DNA of 64,000 bases from JAGVWJ01 sp964588555 (GTDB taxonomy: Archaea > Micrarchaeota > Micrarchaeia > Anstonellales > Bilamarchaeaceae), in NCBI GenBank assembly GCA_964588555.1, contig CAZPPT010000007.1, positions 1 through 64,000 on the forward strand, read 5' to 3'. Every line of letters begins with the position of its first letter. Positions within the stretch are counted from its first letter, which is position 1. Shown piece by piece: positions 51,594-60,879 of this stretch. The notes beneath the pieces are model-generated. The model was not told the origin of the DNA, made no database searches, and saw only the letters and a program-made list of their open reading frames with translations. Both the position numbers and the translations under genes were made by a program.

Positions 51594-52112
51594 TTAAACC
51601 TGCCTGCCACTCCTTACATACTCAAAGACCTTGTTCCCTGCGTGGATCTTGACGTAATTTTTGATAAATGCAAGAAATGCCTTTGGGCGCTCGACGATGA
51701 GCTTGCCTTCCTTACGCCTGCCCCCAAACCCAAGCCGGAGGAGCAGAATCTCGTCTGGCGCATTTGCCTTGTCTATAAACACGACTCCTTTTGGGGTAAC
51801 TCCGCCGGTTGAATCAAAGGTGCCTGCAAGGTAATTTGCAGCATATTCGTTTAGGTATTTAAAGCGCTCAAGCTGCTCTTCTTCAATCTCCTGGAAAAAT
51901 TTGCGGTAGGCAGTATGGTAAAAGTAGACCTTGTTGTCTTCAGTAAGGAGCTTATCCGTCTCGGTAAGCTGCCGGTCGATCACTTCCTTGGAAAATATCT
52001 CGAGGTACTCCTTTTCACCCCGTACTCCGAGGCCCTCGTATACGCGGCGCTTGCGCCAGAACCCGATAAGATATGCAAGCTCAGGAGTCAGTTTGATCTT
52101 GATGAAAACCAC
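51594..52112 (-). CDS. Stand-alone LAGLIDADG-like protein
   Basis: A 172-residue protein with two LAGLIDADG-like helices: ELAYLIGFWRKRRVYEGLGV near the N terminus and YLAGTFDSTGGVTPKG in the middle, each followed by strands as in homing endonucleases. The usual catalytic acid is missing from the first helix (FWRKRR in place of LLxGDG) while the second keeps FD-ST-GG. It is not inside an intron or intein here. Such degenerate forms may act as DNA- or RNA-binding proteins. A GTG start is used; the gene is four bases after the upstream gene's stop. Confidence 0.7.
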   Translation of the reverse strand: MVFIKIKLTPELAYLIGFWRKRRVYEGLGVRGEKEYLEIFSKEVIDRQLTETDKLLTEDNKVYFYHTAYRKFFQEIEEEQLERFKYLNEYAANYLAGTFDSTGGVTPKGVVFIDKANAPDEILLLRLGFGGRRKEGKLIVERPKAFLAFIKNYVKIHAGNKVFEYVRSGRQV

Positions 52113-52115
52113 CGT

Positions 52116-52568
52116 TTAGATTCTTATTTTCTTCCTTTCGTTTTTCTCCTCAAAGCCAGTACGTTTCGAAGGGATGACCATGCGGGTGCCCTTGACAAAA
52201 TCCTCTATTTCCTCTGAGATCAGTTCGTCTATCTGGCTTGCAAACCAGTGCGCCGCCTTTGCCGAAACGTATGAGCGTTTGAATATTTCCATAAGTTCAC
52301 TCTTCTCCGATGCGGTAAACGGTTCCTTGTCCTCTACAATGCGTTTGTTTGCCCGCCCGAGCAATTCGCTGAATTTATTGATGTCCTTTTCAGTCGCCCC
52401 GCCCGCCGACAATGCGGAGAGTATCCCCTTTGCAAGGATTACGTTTCGCTTGCCCGTCCGTGTAAGGAGCCGCTCAAGTTTCTTTATGTCGCTTTTTGGC
52501 AGGTGGCTTGCACGTACTGCCGTAAGAACGCGTTCTGCAAACCGGAAGAATCGGCCGACAAGCTCCAT
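52116..52568 (-). CDS. Helical hypothetical protein upstream of the LAGLIDADG-like gene
   Basis: A 150-residue all-helical basic protein starting MELVGRFFRFAERVLT, with Lys/Arg-rich and Glu-rich helices and a basic tail (KNERKKIRI). Its stop lies three bases before the GTG of the LAGLIDADG-like gene, so the two are very likely cotranscribed. No family recognised; a nucleic-acid-binding partner is possible. Confidence 0.6.
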   Translation of the reverse strand: MELVGRFFRFAERVLTAVRASHLPKSDIKKLERLLTRTGKRNVILAKGILSALSAGGATEKDINKFSELLGRANKRIVEDKEPFTASEKSELMEIFKRSYVSAKAAHWFASQIDELISEEIEDFVKGTRMVIPSKRTGFEEKNERKKIRI

Positions 52569-52618
52569 GCATTGAAATGGCGAATAAAGATTATAAAGGC
52601 GTGTGGTGTCACTCCTCT

Positions 52619-53383
52619 ATGGGAATTAAGGCAGTTATATTTGACATGGATGGCGTCCTTGTTGATTTGAAAAACTGGGTTCATACCCCGTTGCTTGCAA
52701 CGAAACCCAGTTTTTCAAAGTTGTGACCGAATGGGGCATACCCCTCCAGCTTGCTGCGGGATCCCTTCGGTCACATTGATTCCCAATTGCTTCATTTTGA
52801 GGCAGAGCGGAAAACACTTTCTCATTTTGGCCATCGCATAACAGACGAGGAATTGAAGAAGTACCTTGGATGGAATGAAAATGCATTTTGGGATGAGATG
52901 AAGAGCATATATAATATACACGAATCAGTTGCCGTGATACGAAAAACAAAGAAACCGCTCTTTGAGTCACTTCTTAAAAAAGCGCTTAAGCCCGATTACG
53001 CATTGCAAAGGGTTCTTACTGACCTGCGAAAAAAAGGACTTAGATTAGCAGTCGCATCCTCAGCACCAAAACAATGGATTTTTATGACCCTTGAAGGGCT
53101 CGCGATTCGATCATGTTTTGATGCAATCGTTTCCGGCGACACACTCAAACGAAGTAAGCCGTTTCCGGATATTTTCTTGAAAGCTGCCAAGGACCTAGGT
53201 GTCGAACCGCAAGCGTGCGTTGTTATAGAGGACGCGCCAGCCGGTATTCTTGCTGCAAACCGCGCAAATATGTACGCAATAGCATTACATGTTCCTACTA
53301 ATCAAGGGTGCGATCTTTCCGCTGCAAATAGAGAGATAAACAATCTATCCGAGCTTGCCCAGTTGCTCACCACGCTCATTTAA
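52619..53383 (+). pseudogene. HAD-family phosphatase (beta-phosphoglucomutase-like) interrupted by the 109-bp element
   Basis: The gene begins MGIKAVIFDMDGVLVD, the HAD motif I with its two Asp residues, and then runs into the repeat element, which brings a stop (TGA 52724-52726). Removing the element and one TTGAT copy (114 bases, in frame) restores GVLVDSQLLHFEAERKTL, exactly the family's continuation. The rest holds motif II VASSAPKQW, motif III Lys in SKPFPD and motif IV VVIEDAPAGILAA. The restored protein would be 216 residues. Such enzymes act on sugar phosphates or similar. A shorter product starting at TTG 52751 is open but would lack motif I. Confidence 0.88.
52667..52775. repeat. 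109-bp two-hairpin element, copy 2
   Basis: It is flanked by TTGAT at 52662-52666 and 52776-52780. Hairpin 1 arms are TTGAAAAACTGGGTT (52667-52681) and AACCCAGTTTTTCAA (52704-52718); hairpin 2 arms are TGTGACCGAA (52722-52731) and TTCGGTCACA (52766-52775). Compared with copy 1 the first stem has one compensated pair change (T-A for G-C) and its 22-base loop (52682-52703) is the exact reverse complement of the loop of copy 1 (23077-23098), while the second hairpin keeps its orientation. Confidence 0.92.
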
Positions 53384-53407
53384 TAAAATAGCGTACAAAT
53401 TACCTTT

Positions 53408-54394
53408 ATGAAATACCAAGTCAATGTCAACGAGGTTAAAAAAATTCAGGCAAACATCTGGAAGGAAATTGCCGGGACATTTGCATTACGAAAAGGAAAA
53501 GTTGGTGAGCCGCTTCCGATTTATGGCCATTACGGCGGCGTATTTCAAGTCGGGGGCGAACAGCTCGTTATTCATTGCGACGGCGTCGGGACGAAGGTGC
53601 TTGTTGCCGAGGCGCTCAAGAAATACGATACTGTTGGCATTGATGCAATTGCAATGAACGTAAACGACGTTGCCTGCATGGGCGCCGAGCCCCTTGTCGG
53701 TGTTGATTATCTTGCGCTTGGCAAAGAAAATGAAGCACTTGTAAGCGAGGTCATGAAAGGACTTGTTGCCGGTGCACACGAAAGCGACTGCGCAATCATC
53801 GGAGGCGAAACCGCAATTGTTCCTGCACTTTTGAAAGATGAGAAATCATTTGACCTTACGTTTACGGTTATCGGCCGGATTAGGGATAAAATAATAACGG
53901 GCGAATCAATACAGCCTGGCGACATACTTATCGGTTTGGAAAGCTCAGGCCTCCATAGCAATGGCTATACGCTTGCGCAAAAGGCGCTCGACCTAAAAAA
54001 ATGGGGGCCGGAAATGCTTGTGCCTACGAGAATATATGTTAAAAGCGTGCTTGAAGCGCTCGAAACAACGGAGGTTCACGGCGTTGCGCACATTACGGGC
54101 GGCGCCTTTAGTAAATTAACGAGATTGAATAAAAATGTCGGGTTTGAATTAACGCGTATGCCCCGCTTTCCGCCAATTTTTGCTGCATTGTTTGAAAAAG
54201 TAAAGGATGCTCGCGAGATGTACCGGACCTTTAATTGCGGCATCGGTATGGTCATTGTTGCGCCGCAGAGCGAGGAAAATAAGATTCGGGATGTGGTGAA
54301 GAAATACTCGATCCGCTCGCACGTTCTCGGTGCGGTTACTGATAAGCAGGGCGTACGGCTTATGCATGAGGGAAAAGAGATCAGCCTTGTGTGA
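53408..54394 (+). CDS. purM: Phosphoribosylformylglycinamidine cyclo-ligase
   Basis: A 328-residue PurM. The family blocks are HCDGVGTKVLVAEAL, DAIAMNVNDVACMGAEPLVGVDYLA, IIGGETAIVP, GLESSGLHSNGYTLAQ and HITGGAF. It closes the imidazole ring to give aminoimidazole ribonucleotide in purine synthesis. No other de novo purine genes are adjacent. Its end overlaps the convergent Dph6-like gene by 14 bases. Confidence 0.95.
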   Translation: MKYQVNVNEVKKIQANIWKEIAGTFALRKGKVGEPLPIYGHYGGVFQVGGEQLVIHCDGVGTKVLVAEALKKYDTVGIDAIAMNVNDVACMGAEPLVGVDYLALGKENEALVSEVMKGLVAGAHESDCAIIGGETAIVPALLKDEKSFDLTFTVIGRIRDKIITGESIQPGDILIGLESSGLHSNGYTLAQKALDLKKWGPEMLVPTRIYVKSVLEALETTEVHGVAHITGGAFSKLTRLNKNVGFELTRMPRFPPIFAALFEKVKDAREMYRTFNCGIGMVIVAPQSEENKIRDVVKKYSIRSHVLGAVTDKQGVRLMHEGKEISLV

Positions 54395-55004
54395 TCATTT
54401 CGGCAACACCCCGTATCCCATCCCATTTTATTTTCCATTTTTTAATTTTAATTCCTTTTTTGAAAAACGGCGCATGTGCAACATATGTCTCGCCTTCACC
54501 GCCTTCCAAAAATGGGTGGATATTTTTTATCTTTGCCTCGCCGAGCTCCTTAAATGGCCTTCCAAGCCATTCTTTGCCAAGTCCTTCTGCCGCAACTGCA
54601 CTGACATATATTTCAAAGTAGCGGAGCATTTCTTCCATTAATTCAGTTTCTTTATGCCACAGTGGCGCATAGGTCGGAACTCCCAATTCCTCGCCAACTC
54701 GTTCTATTCTTCTTTTTTGGTACTCGCTCGCCACTGCACCTGCAATAATCCCATTTACCTTTAATCGTGCGAGTAGCCGTTTCAAATCATCATGCCATTT
54801 CTCGTCATTTGTTTTCAAGAAATACTGCCTTAGCCCAAGTGCTTTTGCCTGCAGTTTTGTCTTACCGATATTTGGATGGTGAAACATCATGGAGTATTCT
54901 TCTGCTTTTACTGTGATGAGTATGGGTTCAAACCCCTGTGTGAGCGCCCAGAAGGTGCTAAAGACGCTGTCCTTACCTCCTGAGAACAAGCAAGCAACAC
55001 GCAT
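54381..55004 (-). CDS. Dph6-like diphthine-ammonia ligase
   Basis: A 207-residue adenine-nucleotide alpha-hydrolase with the PP-loop LFSGGKDSVFSTFWA and the family segment GAVASEYQKRRIERVGEELGVPTYAPLW. Members amidate diphthine on elongation factor 2, the last step of diphthamide formation in archaea and eukaryotes. The length is normal. It ends inside the 3' end of purM on the other strand. Confidence 0.88.
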   Translation of the reverse strand: MRVACLFSGGKDSVFSTFWALTQGFEPILITVKAEEYSMMFHHPNIGKTKLQAKALGLRQYFLKTNDEKWHDDLKRLLARLKVNGIIAGAVASEYQKRRIERVGEELGVPTYAPLWHKETELMEEMLRYFEIYVSAVAAEGLGKEWLGRPFKELGEAKIKNIHPFLEGGEGETYVAHAPFFKKGIKIKKWKIKWDGIRGVAEMITQG

Positions 55005-55054
55005 GGTATTTACTTAATCAGAACGTTTTTTATTCTTCTTTTCGATTAGTTTTC

Positions 55055-55843
55055 ATGATTAAGGCGATTGTTCTTGATTTAGATGGCACGCTCTATAGGG
55101 GGGGACGGGTTATTCCGGGCATCCCACGCACGCTCGAAACGCTTCGAAAAAACGGGTTCAAACTTTTTTTCGTCTCAAACGCAAGCATGCGGACCCGTGA
55201 GGACCAGGCAAGGAAATTGCGAAAGATGGACATTGCATGTACGATCAACGAAATGTACAACAGTGCGTACGCAACCGCAAATTATGTTAAGGCTAATTAT
55301 CTCGACCCATGCGCATATGTTATTAGCGAGGGTGGGTTACGGACTGAACTAAAGCGGGCGGGGGTAAAAATAATTAAAAGAGAAAACGAGGATCCGACGG
55401 TTGTTGTAACCGGACTTGACACAAAGCTTACTTTTGAAAAATTAACGATCGCGCTTCGCGCACTCCTTAATGGCGCGGATTTTATTGTATCAAACGCCGA
55501 CCGCATTTATCCGGTGGAAAGCGGGATACTTCCAGGAAGCGGGACAATTGCTGCATTTTTGCAATATGGGTCGCGGAAAAAACCAATTATAATTGGAAAG
55601 CCAAGCACACATTTGATCGAAGCGGTACTAAAAGAAAATAAGCTTAAACGGGACGAGGTGCTTATTGTGGGTGACAATTATGAGACTGATATTCTTGTTG
55701 CCCATGCACTACGGATTAAGTCCGCATTGGTGTTGACCGGCTTAACAAAACGGAGCGACCTTAAAAAGTGGAAAAAGAAGCCTGATTATGTCATCCGATC
55801 CGTCAAAGACCTGCCACAATTAATTCGCTCTACCCGTCAATGA
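55055..55843 (+). CDS. HAD-superfamily class IIA phosphatase (NagD-like)
   Basis: A 262-residue class IIA HAD phosphatase: motif I IVLDLDGTLYRGGRVIPG, motif II FFVSNAS, the cap region with VVVTGLDTKLTFEKL and motif III/IV GKPSTHLIEAVL and VGDNYETDILVA. Members remove phosphate from 4-nitrophenyl phosphate, phosphoglycolate, or nucleotides; the natural substrate is not clear. It differs from the interrupted HAD gene at 52619, so loss of that one may be tolerated. Confidence 0.9.
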   Translation: MIKAIVLDLDGTLYRGGRVIPGIPRTLETLRKNGFKLFFVSNASMRTREDQARKLRKMDIACTINEMYNSAYATANYVKANYLDPCAYVISEGGLRTELKRAGVKIIKRENEDPTVVVTGLDTKLTFEKLTIALRALLNGADFIVSNADRIYPVESGILPGSGTIAAFLQYGSRKKPIIIGKPSTHLIEAVLKENKLKRDEVLIVGDNYETDILVAHALRIKSALVLTGLTKRSDLKKWKKKPDYVIRSVKDLPQLIRSTRQ

Positions 55844-56135
55844 TGTCCTTAAGCGAGTTACTTGAATCCTGCCCGCTAAAGAAGATGTCGTCAAGGTTAA
55901 CCGGCTGGGTCGTATTTGAGGTGTCCGAACCCGACGGCGTGCCTGAATGTGCCGATGAAAATGGCGCGGCATTTGTCTGCCCTACTTCAACTATGTTGTA
56001 AGTGATCTGCAAGCTGTTTCCGCAGCGGCATTTCCCGTGGAGCTGGAGTTCATTAAGGGAAATTTCACTGCTTACATAGAACGTGTTATCGGCATTACAG
56101 TTGGAACAACGAATTGTCCGTCTTAATTCGACCAT
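55830..56135 (-). CDS. Small zinc-ribbon protein with disordered acidic tail
   Basis: A 101-residue protein starting MVELRRTIRCSNCNADN. A zinc ribbon is formed by CSNC and CRC-G (residues about 10-40), followed by a Ser/Thr/Asp/Gly-rich tail. ATG 56135 was chosen because the ribbon starts there. Its end overlaps the convergent HAD gene. Function unknown; a protein-interaction or RNA-binding adaptor is possible. Confidence 0.65.
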   Translation of the reverse strand: MVELRRTIRCSNCNADNTFYVSSEISLNELQLHGKCRCGNSLQITYNIVEVGQTNAAPFSSAHSGTPSGSDTSNTTQPVNLDDIFFSGQDSSNSLKDIIDG

Positions 56136-56172
56136 GTCAAGGTGTACGAACTTTATATTTATATACCTATCC

Positions 56173-56754
56173 TTACTCCCACCTGCCTGCGCCCTTGCGA
56201 AGGAGGCGCTGCCGTGCAAGGTCGATAACGGTCGATGATTGCTTATATTTTGTCTGGCCGCCGTCAATTGCCAGGTCGCAGGCCGCAAGCACTTCCTTAC
56301 TTATGGAACCAAACGTGAATGCGTCCTCATGCCCGCTGATGTTTGCACTTGTTGCGATGAGGGGCACGCCCGTTTTTGCAATGACGTCTCGGGTAAAATC
56401 ATGGTCGGGTATTCGTATACCAAGCAGGTCTGTGGGAGTTACGGGCATCGGCACCTTCGCCCGCGCAATAAACGTATAGGGCCCAGGCAGGCAGCGCTTA
56501 AGCACCGATTCTTCGATATCGTCAAGCCGGATATAACGGGAGAGCATATAAAAGTCTGAAAACGCAACTGAAAGCGGTTTTCCACCTTCACGGTGCTTTA
56601 TTTTGTATATTTTTGCAACCACCTCGTGGCTCGTCGCGTCTCCCCCTATACCATAGACCGTGTCGGTCGGGTACAGGATAACCTTTCCCTGCTTAATTGC
56701 AAGCGCTGTTTTTTCAAGCGCGTCTTTTTCCGTTATTTTGACAACTTCTACCAT
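56173..56754 (-). CDS. sua5: Threonylcarbamoyl-AMP synthase (Sua5/YrdC family)
   Basis: A 193-residue YrdC-domain protein: GKVILYPTDTVYGIGGDATS, IYKIKHREGGKPLSV, CLPGPYTFI and PLIATSANISGHEDA. It makes threonylcarbamoyl-AMP for the t6A modification of ANN-decoding tRNAs. It lacks the extra Sua5 C-terminal domain and is the short YrdC form. It lies upstream of the zinc-ribbon gene on the same strand. Confidence 0.94.
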   Translation of the reverse strand: MVEVVKITEKDALEKTALAIKQGKVILYPTDTVYGIGGDATSHEVVAKIYKIKHREGGKPLSVAFSDFYMLSRYIRLDDIEESVLKRCLPGPYTFIARAKVPMPVTPTDLLGIRIPDHDFTRDVIAKTGVPLIATSANISGHEDAFTFGSISKEVLAACDLAIDGGQTKYKQSSTVIDLARQRLLRKGAGRWE

Positions 56755-56826
56755 GTAATCAACTATATTTATTTCTAAAACAACAAAATAAAATACTATG
56801 ACACGCGTGCTGCGATAATTATATTC

Positions 56827-58356
56827 TTAGAGTAAATCCTTCCTCAACCGTTCAATGCCAAGTGCTGCTAACAGTTTTCCAACACGCGGCCCGCGGTCCT
56901 TTCCGATGAGCGTCTGGTATATCTGCCTAAAAAATTCCTTTGGTTCAATGCCGCGCGATTTTGCAAACTCGAATACTGCATTGTGTATAGCAAGTGCATC
57001 CATGTTTGTGGCAAGGGATTCTACAAACAGGCGCACGTTTCCTTCAGCTTTGCGTGGTGAGTACTTGAAGTTATAATCATCCGGTACAAATGCGTTTTTG
57101 ATCCACTGCTCGACATATGGCTTAAGGTATCCCACGCCATCTGCATCGTTGAGCACTTCCCCGACCTTTTTCCAGTCATAATATACTTGGTAATAGAGAA
57201 GTATGTCTAAAAATGGCGCTTTCCAGTGCATCTTGTCAGTGCTTAGGCTAAATGCGAGTGCTTTTTTATGGTCAGCGCGGCTCAAACTGCTGCCCCCCTT
57301 CTTCGCAAGTTCGCTTGCCCCTTGGAACTCGTCGTATGCCCTAAGGAGGTTTTCAGGGGTCGGGTTAATATCAATGTTTTCTTCGAGGTCCGGCTTAAGT
57401 AAAAGGTATTTGAGTATTTCCGGAGGAATAAACGTCAGGAGCTCAGTTACCCCCAGTCCAAGTCCCTTTGATTTTGAATACTTCTTTCCCTCAAGAAGAA
57501 TAAATCCATAGCGGTAAGGTACGTGATATTCCGTTTTCATAAGCTCAAGCGTCACTGCCCTGCATGTATCCTCACTTCCTCCCTTTGTGTGGTGGTCTAC
57601 ACCTGCACCTTCGATGCTGGTACCCAGTATTTGTTTCCATGCGGGCCAGTGGAGGCGCCAGAGGATCTTGTACTTGTGATTGCCAATAGTTGTCTTTCCA
57701 CGATGGCCGCATCCCTGTGTATATCCGACATTTCGGTCGCATGCGTATTCGTAGTTCTCACCGTCATGGGAAATAACGCGTGTCGTTGCAATCTTGCCGC
57801 AATTTTCACAAATGGGCATAATGACTGAAAAATCCTTGGGGAGCGTCCGGCCGCTTGTCTTTTCAATAAGCTCACGTGCCTTTGCCTCGTTTTTCAGGTA
57901 GAACCGCGCCCATTCGTCAAATTTCCCTTCCGCATACATGTCATTGGCTCGAATAACGGTGCATGTCACCCCGAGCTTCCCCATAAGCGCAAGCACTTCA
58001 TCCAAAAAATGGTCGCCAAAACTCCTGCTTGTGCCTGTCGGGTCAGGGACGTCGCATAATGGCTTACCAAGATGCGGCTCAAGCTGTGCTTTGTATTTTT
58101 CCATTGGAATGGGGATTTTGTCAAATGCATCTAAAATGTCCCCAATAAGATAGAACGTTGTCTTTTTTCCCTTGCGTTTAAGCATTTCTTCGATCGTTGC
58201 AGGGAACAGGAACTCACAGACCGTGCCAAAATGTGCAGGGCCGCTTGTTGTCATACCCGAAGTGATCACATAGGGTTCTTTCTTTTCCTTAATAACGAGG
58301 TCTGCCAAATGTTCGCTCCAGTGTTTATGCTCGGCCTTGTTTTCCATGCGTTTCAT
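56827..58356 (-). CDS. lysS: Lysyl-tRNA synthetase, class I
   Basis: A 509-residue class I LysRS. The HIGH-like motif is in TTSGPAHFGTVCEFL and the KMSKS-like motif in KKYSKSKGLGLG; a zinc-binding CENCGK...CDRN...CGHRG region follows the catalytic core. This archaeal form is unrelated to the class II enzyme of most bacteria. It attaches lysine to tRNA-Lys. Confidence 0.96.
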   Translation of the reverse strand: MKRMENKAEHKHWSEHLADLVIKEKKEPYVITSGMTTSGPAHFGTVCEFLFPATIEEMLKRKGKKTTFYLIGDILDAFDKIPIPMEKYKAQLEPHLGKPLCDVPDPTGTSRSFGDHFLDEVLALMGKLGVTCTVIRANDMYAEGKFDEWARFYLKNEAKARELIEKTSGRTLPKDFSVIMPICENCGKIATTRVISHDGENYEYACDRNVGYTQGCGHRGKTTIGNHKYKILWRLHWPAWKQILGTSIEGAGVDHHTKGGSEDTCRAVTLELMKTEYHVPYRYGFILLEGKKYSKSKGLGLGVTELLTFIPPEILKYLLLKPDLEENIDINPTPENLLRAYDEFQGASELAKKGGSSLSRADHKKALAFSLSTDKMHWKAPFLDILLYYQVYYDWKKVGEVLNDADGVGYLKPYVEQWIKNAFVPDDYNFKYSPRKAEGNVRLFVESLATNMDALAIHNAVFEFAKSRGIEPKEFFRQIYQTLIGKDRGPRVGKLLAALGIERLRKDLL

Positions 58357-58371
58357 CTCTGGGGTCAGCGC

Positions 58372-59445
58372 TTATTTTTTTGCTGATTTTTTTCTTGGTT
58401 TTTTAGAAGGAGTCTTATTCATCGGTGCCCCCTTTGTCCGTGGTGGGGCAGGCGTTATGGGTGTCTGCGGCTTACTTTCCGTAGCTGGCATGCGCTTCGT
58501 TGTAACTGGTGGGTAGGTAACTGCAGGTTCATGCGTCTTTTGGACCATAAGTTCGTGCGGTGCTGAGATTTTCTTCCAGAAGAAATACTGTAATGATGTC
58601 ATGGCCATGCCCGTAACGATGCTTTGGATGAGCGCTACAATCATGATCAGTATAAACAGAAGGATCATGAGCGGAACTATGAATGAGAACACAAAGCCGA
58701 TTTGTATGATGGTAAAAAATATTTGAAATATGCCGCTTATGGTAAGTATTACTACAATAAGCGCGATGTCAAACAGAAATGTCGCCACTATGTTTTGCCT
58801 AACGAGTGCCATCGACCGTTTGAATGCTTCAATCACGCCGCGTTTGTTAAGTACGATTTCAGGAAGCGAAAACTGGATGAAAAACGCAATAATGATCCAG
58901 ATAATAAAAAACAGGAAAAATAGTAGGATGCTTATTCCAAATCCGCCAAAAAATGCCTCTGGACTCTCAACAAATGATGCAAACGATGAAATCAACAAAA
59001 GAGCAGGAACCCCAAATACAATAAGGGCAATGCACATCATTAAAATCTCATATGCTGCCATGGGCATAATCAATTGCCGTACTGTGCCAAGGAGCGGGAA
59101 TTTTTTCCCTCCTGTGCGGTTATTGACTGCCGCATATGCGGAATTGCCAATCGCGCTTTGGAGTATTGAAAATACTACATATAATATGCCGCCAAAGAAT
59201 ACGATGGGAAGTACGTTCTGCGACAGTTTTGTTATAAAACCGGCGCCTAGTGACCCGTATTCATCAGCACTAAAAAGCCCGAGTCCGGCAAATAGCAAAA
59301 GGAATAAAACAATCGCAATAATGCTTACTACATAAACCAAAAGATATATTTTGCCAAAATCAAGTGCAAGGCCACGAAACTGTGTCTTGAGAAGCTGCCA
59401 TGATTCGCCAAACGACTTGCTCACCGTATCAATCGATTCTCCCAT
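58372..59445 (-). CDS. Polytopic membrane protein with basic C-terminal tail
   Basis: A 357-residue protein with about six hydrophobic segments (35-60, 80-105, 125-150, 165-190, 215-240, 250-280) rich in Ile/Phe, resembling the DUF4013/GDPD-membrane-type families. The tail (PRTKGAPMNKTPSKKPRKKSAKK region, Pro/Lys-rich) is disordered and basic. ATG 59445 was preferred because a TTTTTAAAG box lies at leaderless distance; a TTG six codons upstream is the alternative. Function unknown. Confidence 0.65.
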   Translation of the reverse strand: MGESIDTVSKSFGESWQLLKTQFRGLALDFGKIYLLVYVVSIIAIVLFLLLFAGLGLFSADEYGSLGAGFITKLSQNVLPIVFFGGILYVVFSILQSAIGNSAYAAVNNRTGGKKFPLLGTVRQLIMPMAAYEILMMCIALIVFGVPALLLISSFASFVESPEAFFGGFGISILLFFLFFIIWIIIAFFIQFSLPEIVLNKRGVIEAFKRSMALVRQNIVATFLFDIALIVVILTISGIFQIFFTIIQIGFVFSFIVPLMILLFILIMIVALIQSIVTGMAMTSLQYFFWKKISAPHELMVQKTHEPAVTYPPVTTKRMPATESKPQTPITPAPPRTKGAPMNKTPSKKPRKKSAKK

Positions 59446-59497
59446 GGATTTAATTGTCCACAATAAGCTTTAAAAAGGGTAAGCAATATATCTATAT

Positions 59498-59615
<118 letters not shown>

Positions 59616-59695
59616 CTTCCTAATTGCAAAGCATGTTGTCGGCATTTTTTTGCCGTGTCGCCATATTTTTATAAGCTAATCTCTATTAGCTATTC

Positions 59696-60631
59696 ATGAA
59701 AAAACCTATTAGCATATTTTCTATTTCCATCTCAGTCTTTATCCTGTTTTTTTTCTTCAAGCTTCTTGACTTTTTTCTTAATGGCACAGCTTGGTTTTGG
59801 GAGTACGCAGTGTTTATTCCCGAATATTTCTTTACGCTTGCCGCACTTGGGATGCTTGCACTTTGCGTTAGGGAAAAAGATACGCGCACCACCGGAATCT
59901 CGTTTTTGTTTCTTATCGCGACACTTATCAACTTGCCGATCGTTATTGCCGATGATCCTGTTCGCGCAAACGGAAATACCATTACCGTTCTTTCTTACAA
60001 CAAGGGTTTTTGGCAACCGATGGATGAATCGTTTGCAGAATTTTTAAAATCACAAAATGCGGATATAATCCTTATCCAGGAAAGTGTTCCAGAGGATGAC
60101 GTTGATTTCATTCTTCAAAAATTGCCTGGTTGGTACGGAGTACGCGCGCACGATGTGGTAACCCTCTCACGCTATCCCATTGTAGATGTAAATGCAGGAC
60201 GTATCGGAAGACATGTAAAAACAACCCATTCCATTAACGGAAAAGAAATTGATGTATATAATACACATACACGCCTCGTACTCGTTGGCCTTGGAGCAGG
60301 CGGACCAATAGATGTGTTTAGACTTCGTAACGAGGAATTTATAGAACTCTACGAACAACTCGATTCTGGTGATCGATGCAAGATTATCGGTGGTGACTTT
60401 AATACAAAATCAAACTCCCGCCCAATCGGTTATCTCATGAAGAATTTCAACGATGCAGCCCGCGCAACAACAAGCTACCCAATTACGTGGAACAGTGTCA
60501 TTCCGCTTTTCCGGGTTGATTATATATTTTCTTCGCCTTTACTCAAGCCGATCTCGTATCAATCCTTTACTCACATTCCTTCAGACCATTATGTTATAAA
60601 AACAACGCTTGCAGGTATAGAACGGTGTTAG
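59696..60631 (+). CDS. Endonuclease/exonuclease/phosphatase-family membrane protein
   Basis: A 311-residue protein with two or three N-terminal hydrophobic segments (about 5-28, 35-58 and 68-88), then an endonuclease/exonuclease/phosphatase domain: ILIQES (metal-binding Glu), GGDFNTKSNS (Asp/Asn) and a C-terminal SDHYVIKT (catalytic Asp-His). The catalytic part is probably outside the membrane. Targets for the family include DNA, phospholipids and phosphoesters. It lies upstream of DUF357 and ksgA and overlaps neither. Confidence 0.85.
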   Translation: MKKPISIFSISISVFILFFFFKLLDFFLNGTAWFWEYAVFIPEYFFTLAALGMLALCVREKDTRTTGISFLFLIATLINLPIVIADDPVRANGNTITVLSYNKGFWQPMDESFAEFLKSQNADIILIQESVPEDDVDFILQKLPGWYGVRAHDVVTLSRYPIVDVNAGRIGRHVKTTHSINGKEIDVYNTHTRLVLVGLGAGGPIDVFRLRNEEFIELYEQLDSGDRCKIIGGDFNTKSNSRPIGYLMKNFNDAARATTSYPITWNSVIPLFRVDYIFSSPLLKPISYQSFTHIPSDHYVIKTTLAGIERC

Positions 60632-60633
60632 GC

Positions 60634-60879
60634 ATGGAAGAACCAGAACGGGCATTCAAGGACATACAGAAACTAAAAGCAATTATTGCTAAATGTAAAG
60701 GATTTAATCTTCATAAAAAATATGCCGCAATTCTTGAATGGGTTGAAAACTATCTTTTTGACGCAGAGCATTTCTATAAGAACAAGGACTACTATTCCGC
60801 CTTTGGCGCTGCAAATTACGCCTATGGCATGGTTGACGCACTGCTTATCTTAGAAGGGAAGAAAGATGAAACAGCTTAA
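60634..60879 (+). CDS. DUF357-family protein
   Basis: An 81-residue helical protein starting MEEPERAFKDIQKL, with the DUF357 pattern DAEHFYKNKDYYSAFGAANYAYGMVDALLIL. The family is archaeal and common next to RNA-processing genes. ATG 60634 was chosen because GGTG lies before it. Its end overlaps the ksgA start by 14 bases, so the two are coupled. Confidence 0.85.
   Translation: MEEPERAFKDIQKLKAIIAKCKGFNLHKKYAAILEWVENYLFDAEHFYKNKDYYSAFGAANYAYGMVDALLILEGKKDETA

Noticed and set aside
52724..52726. TGA in the HAD gene read as selenocysteine or by readthrough
   Set aside because: The stop is inside the repeat element and the flanking residues are not part of the HAD fold; insertion explains it fully.
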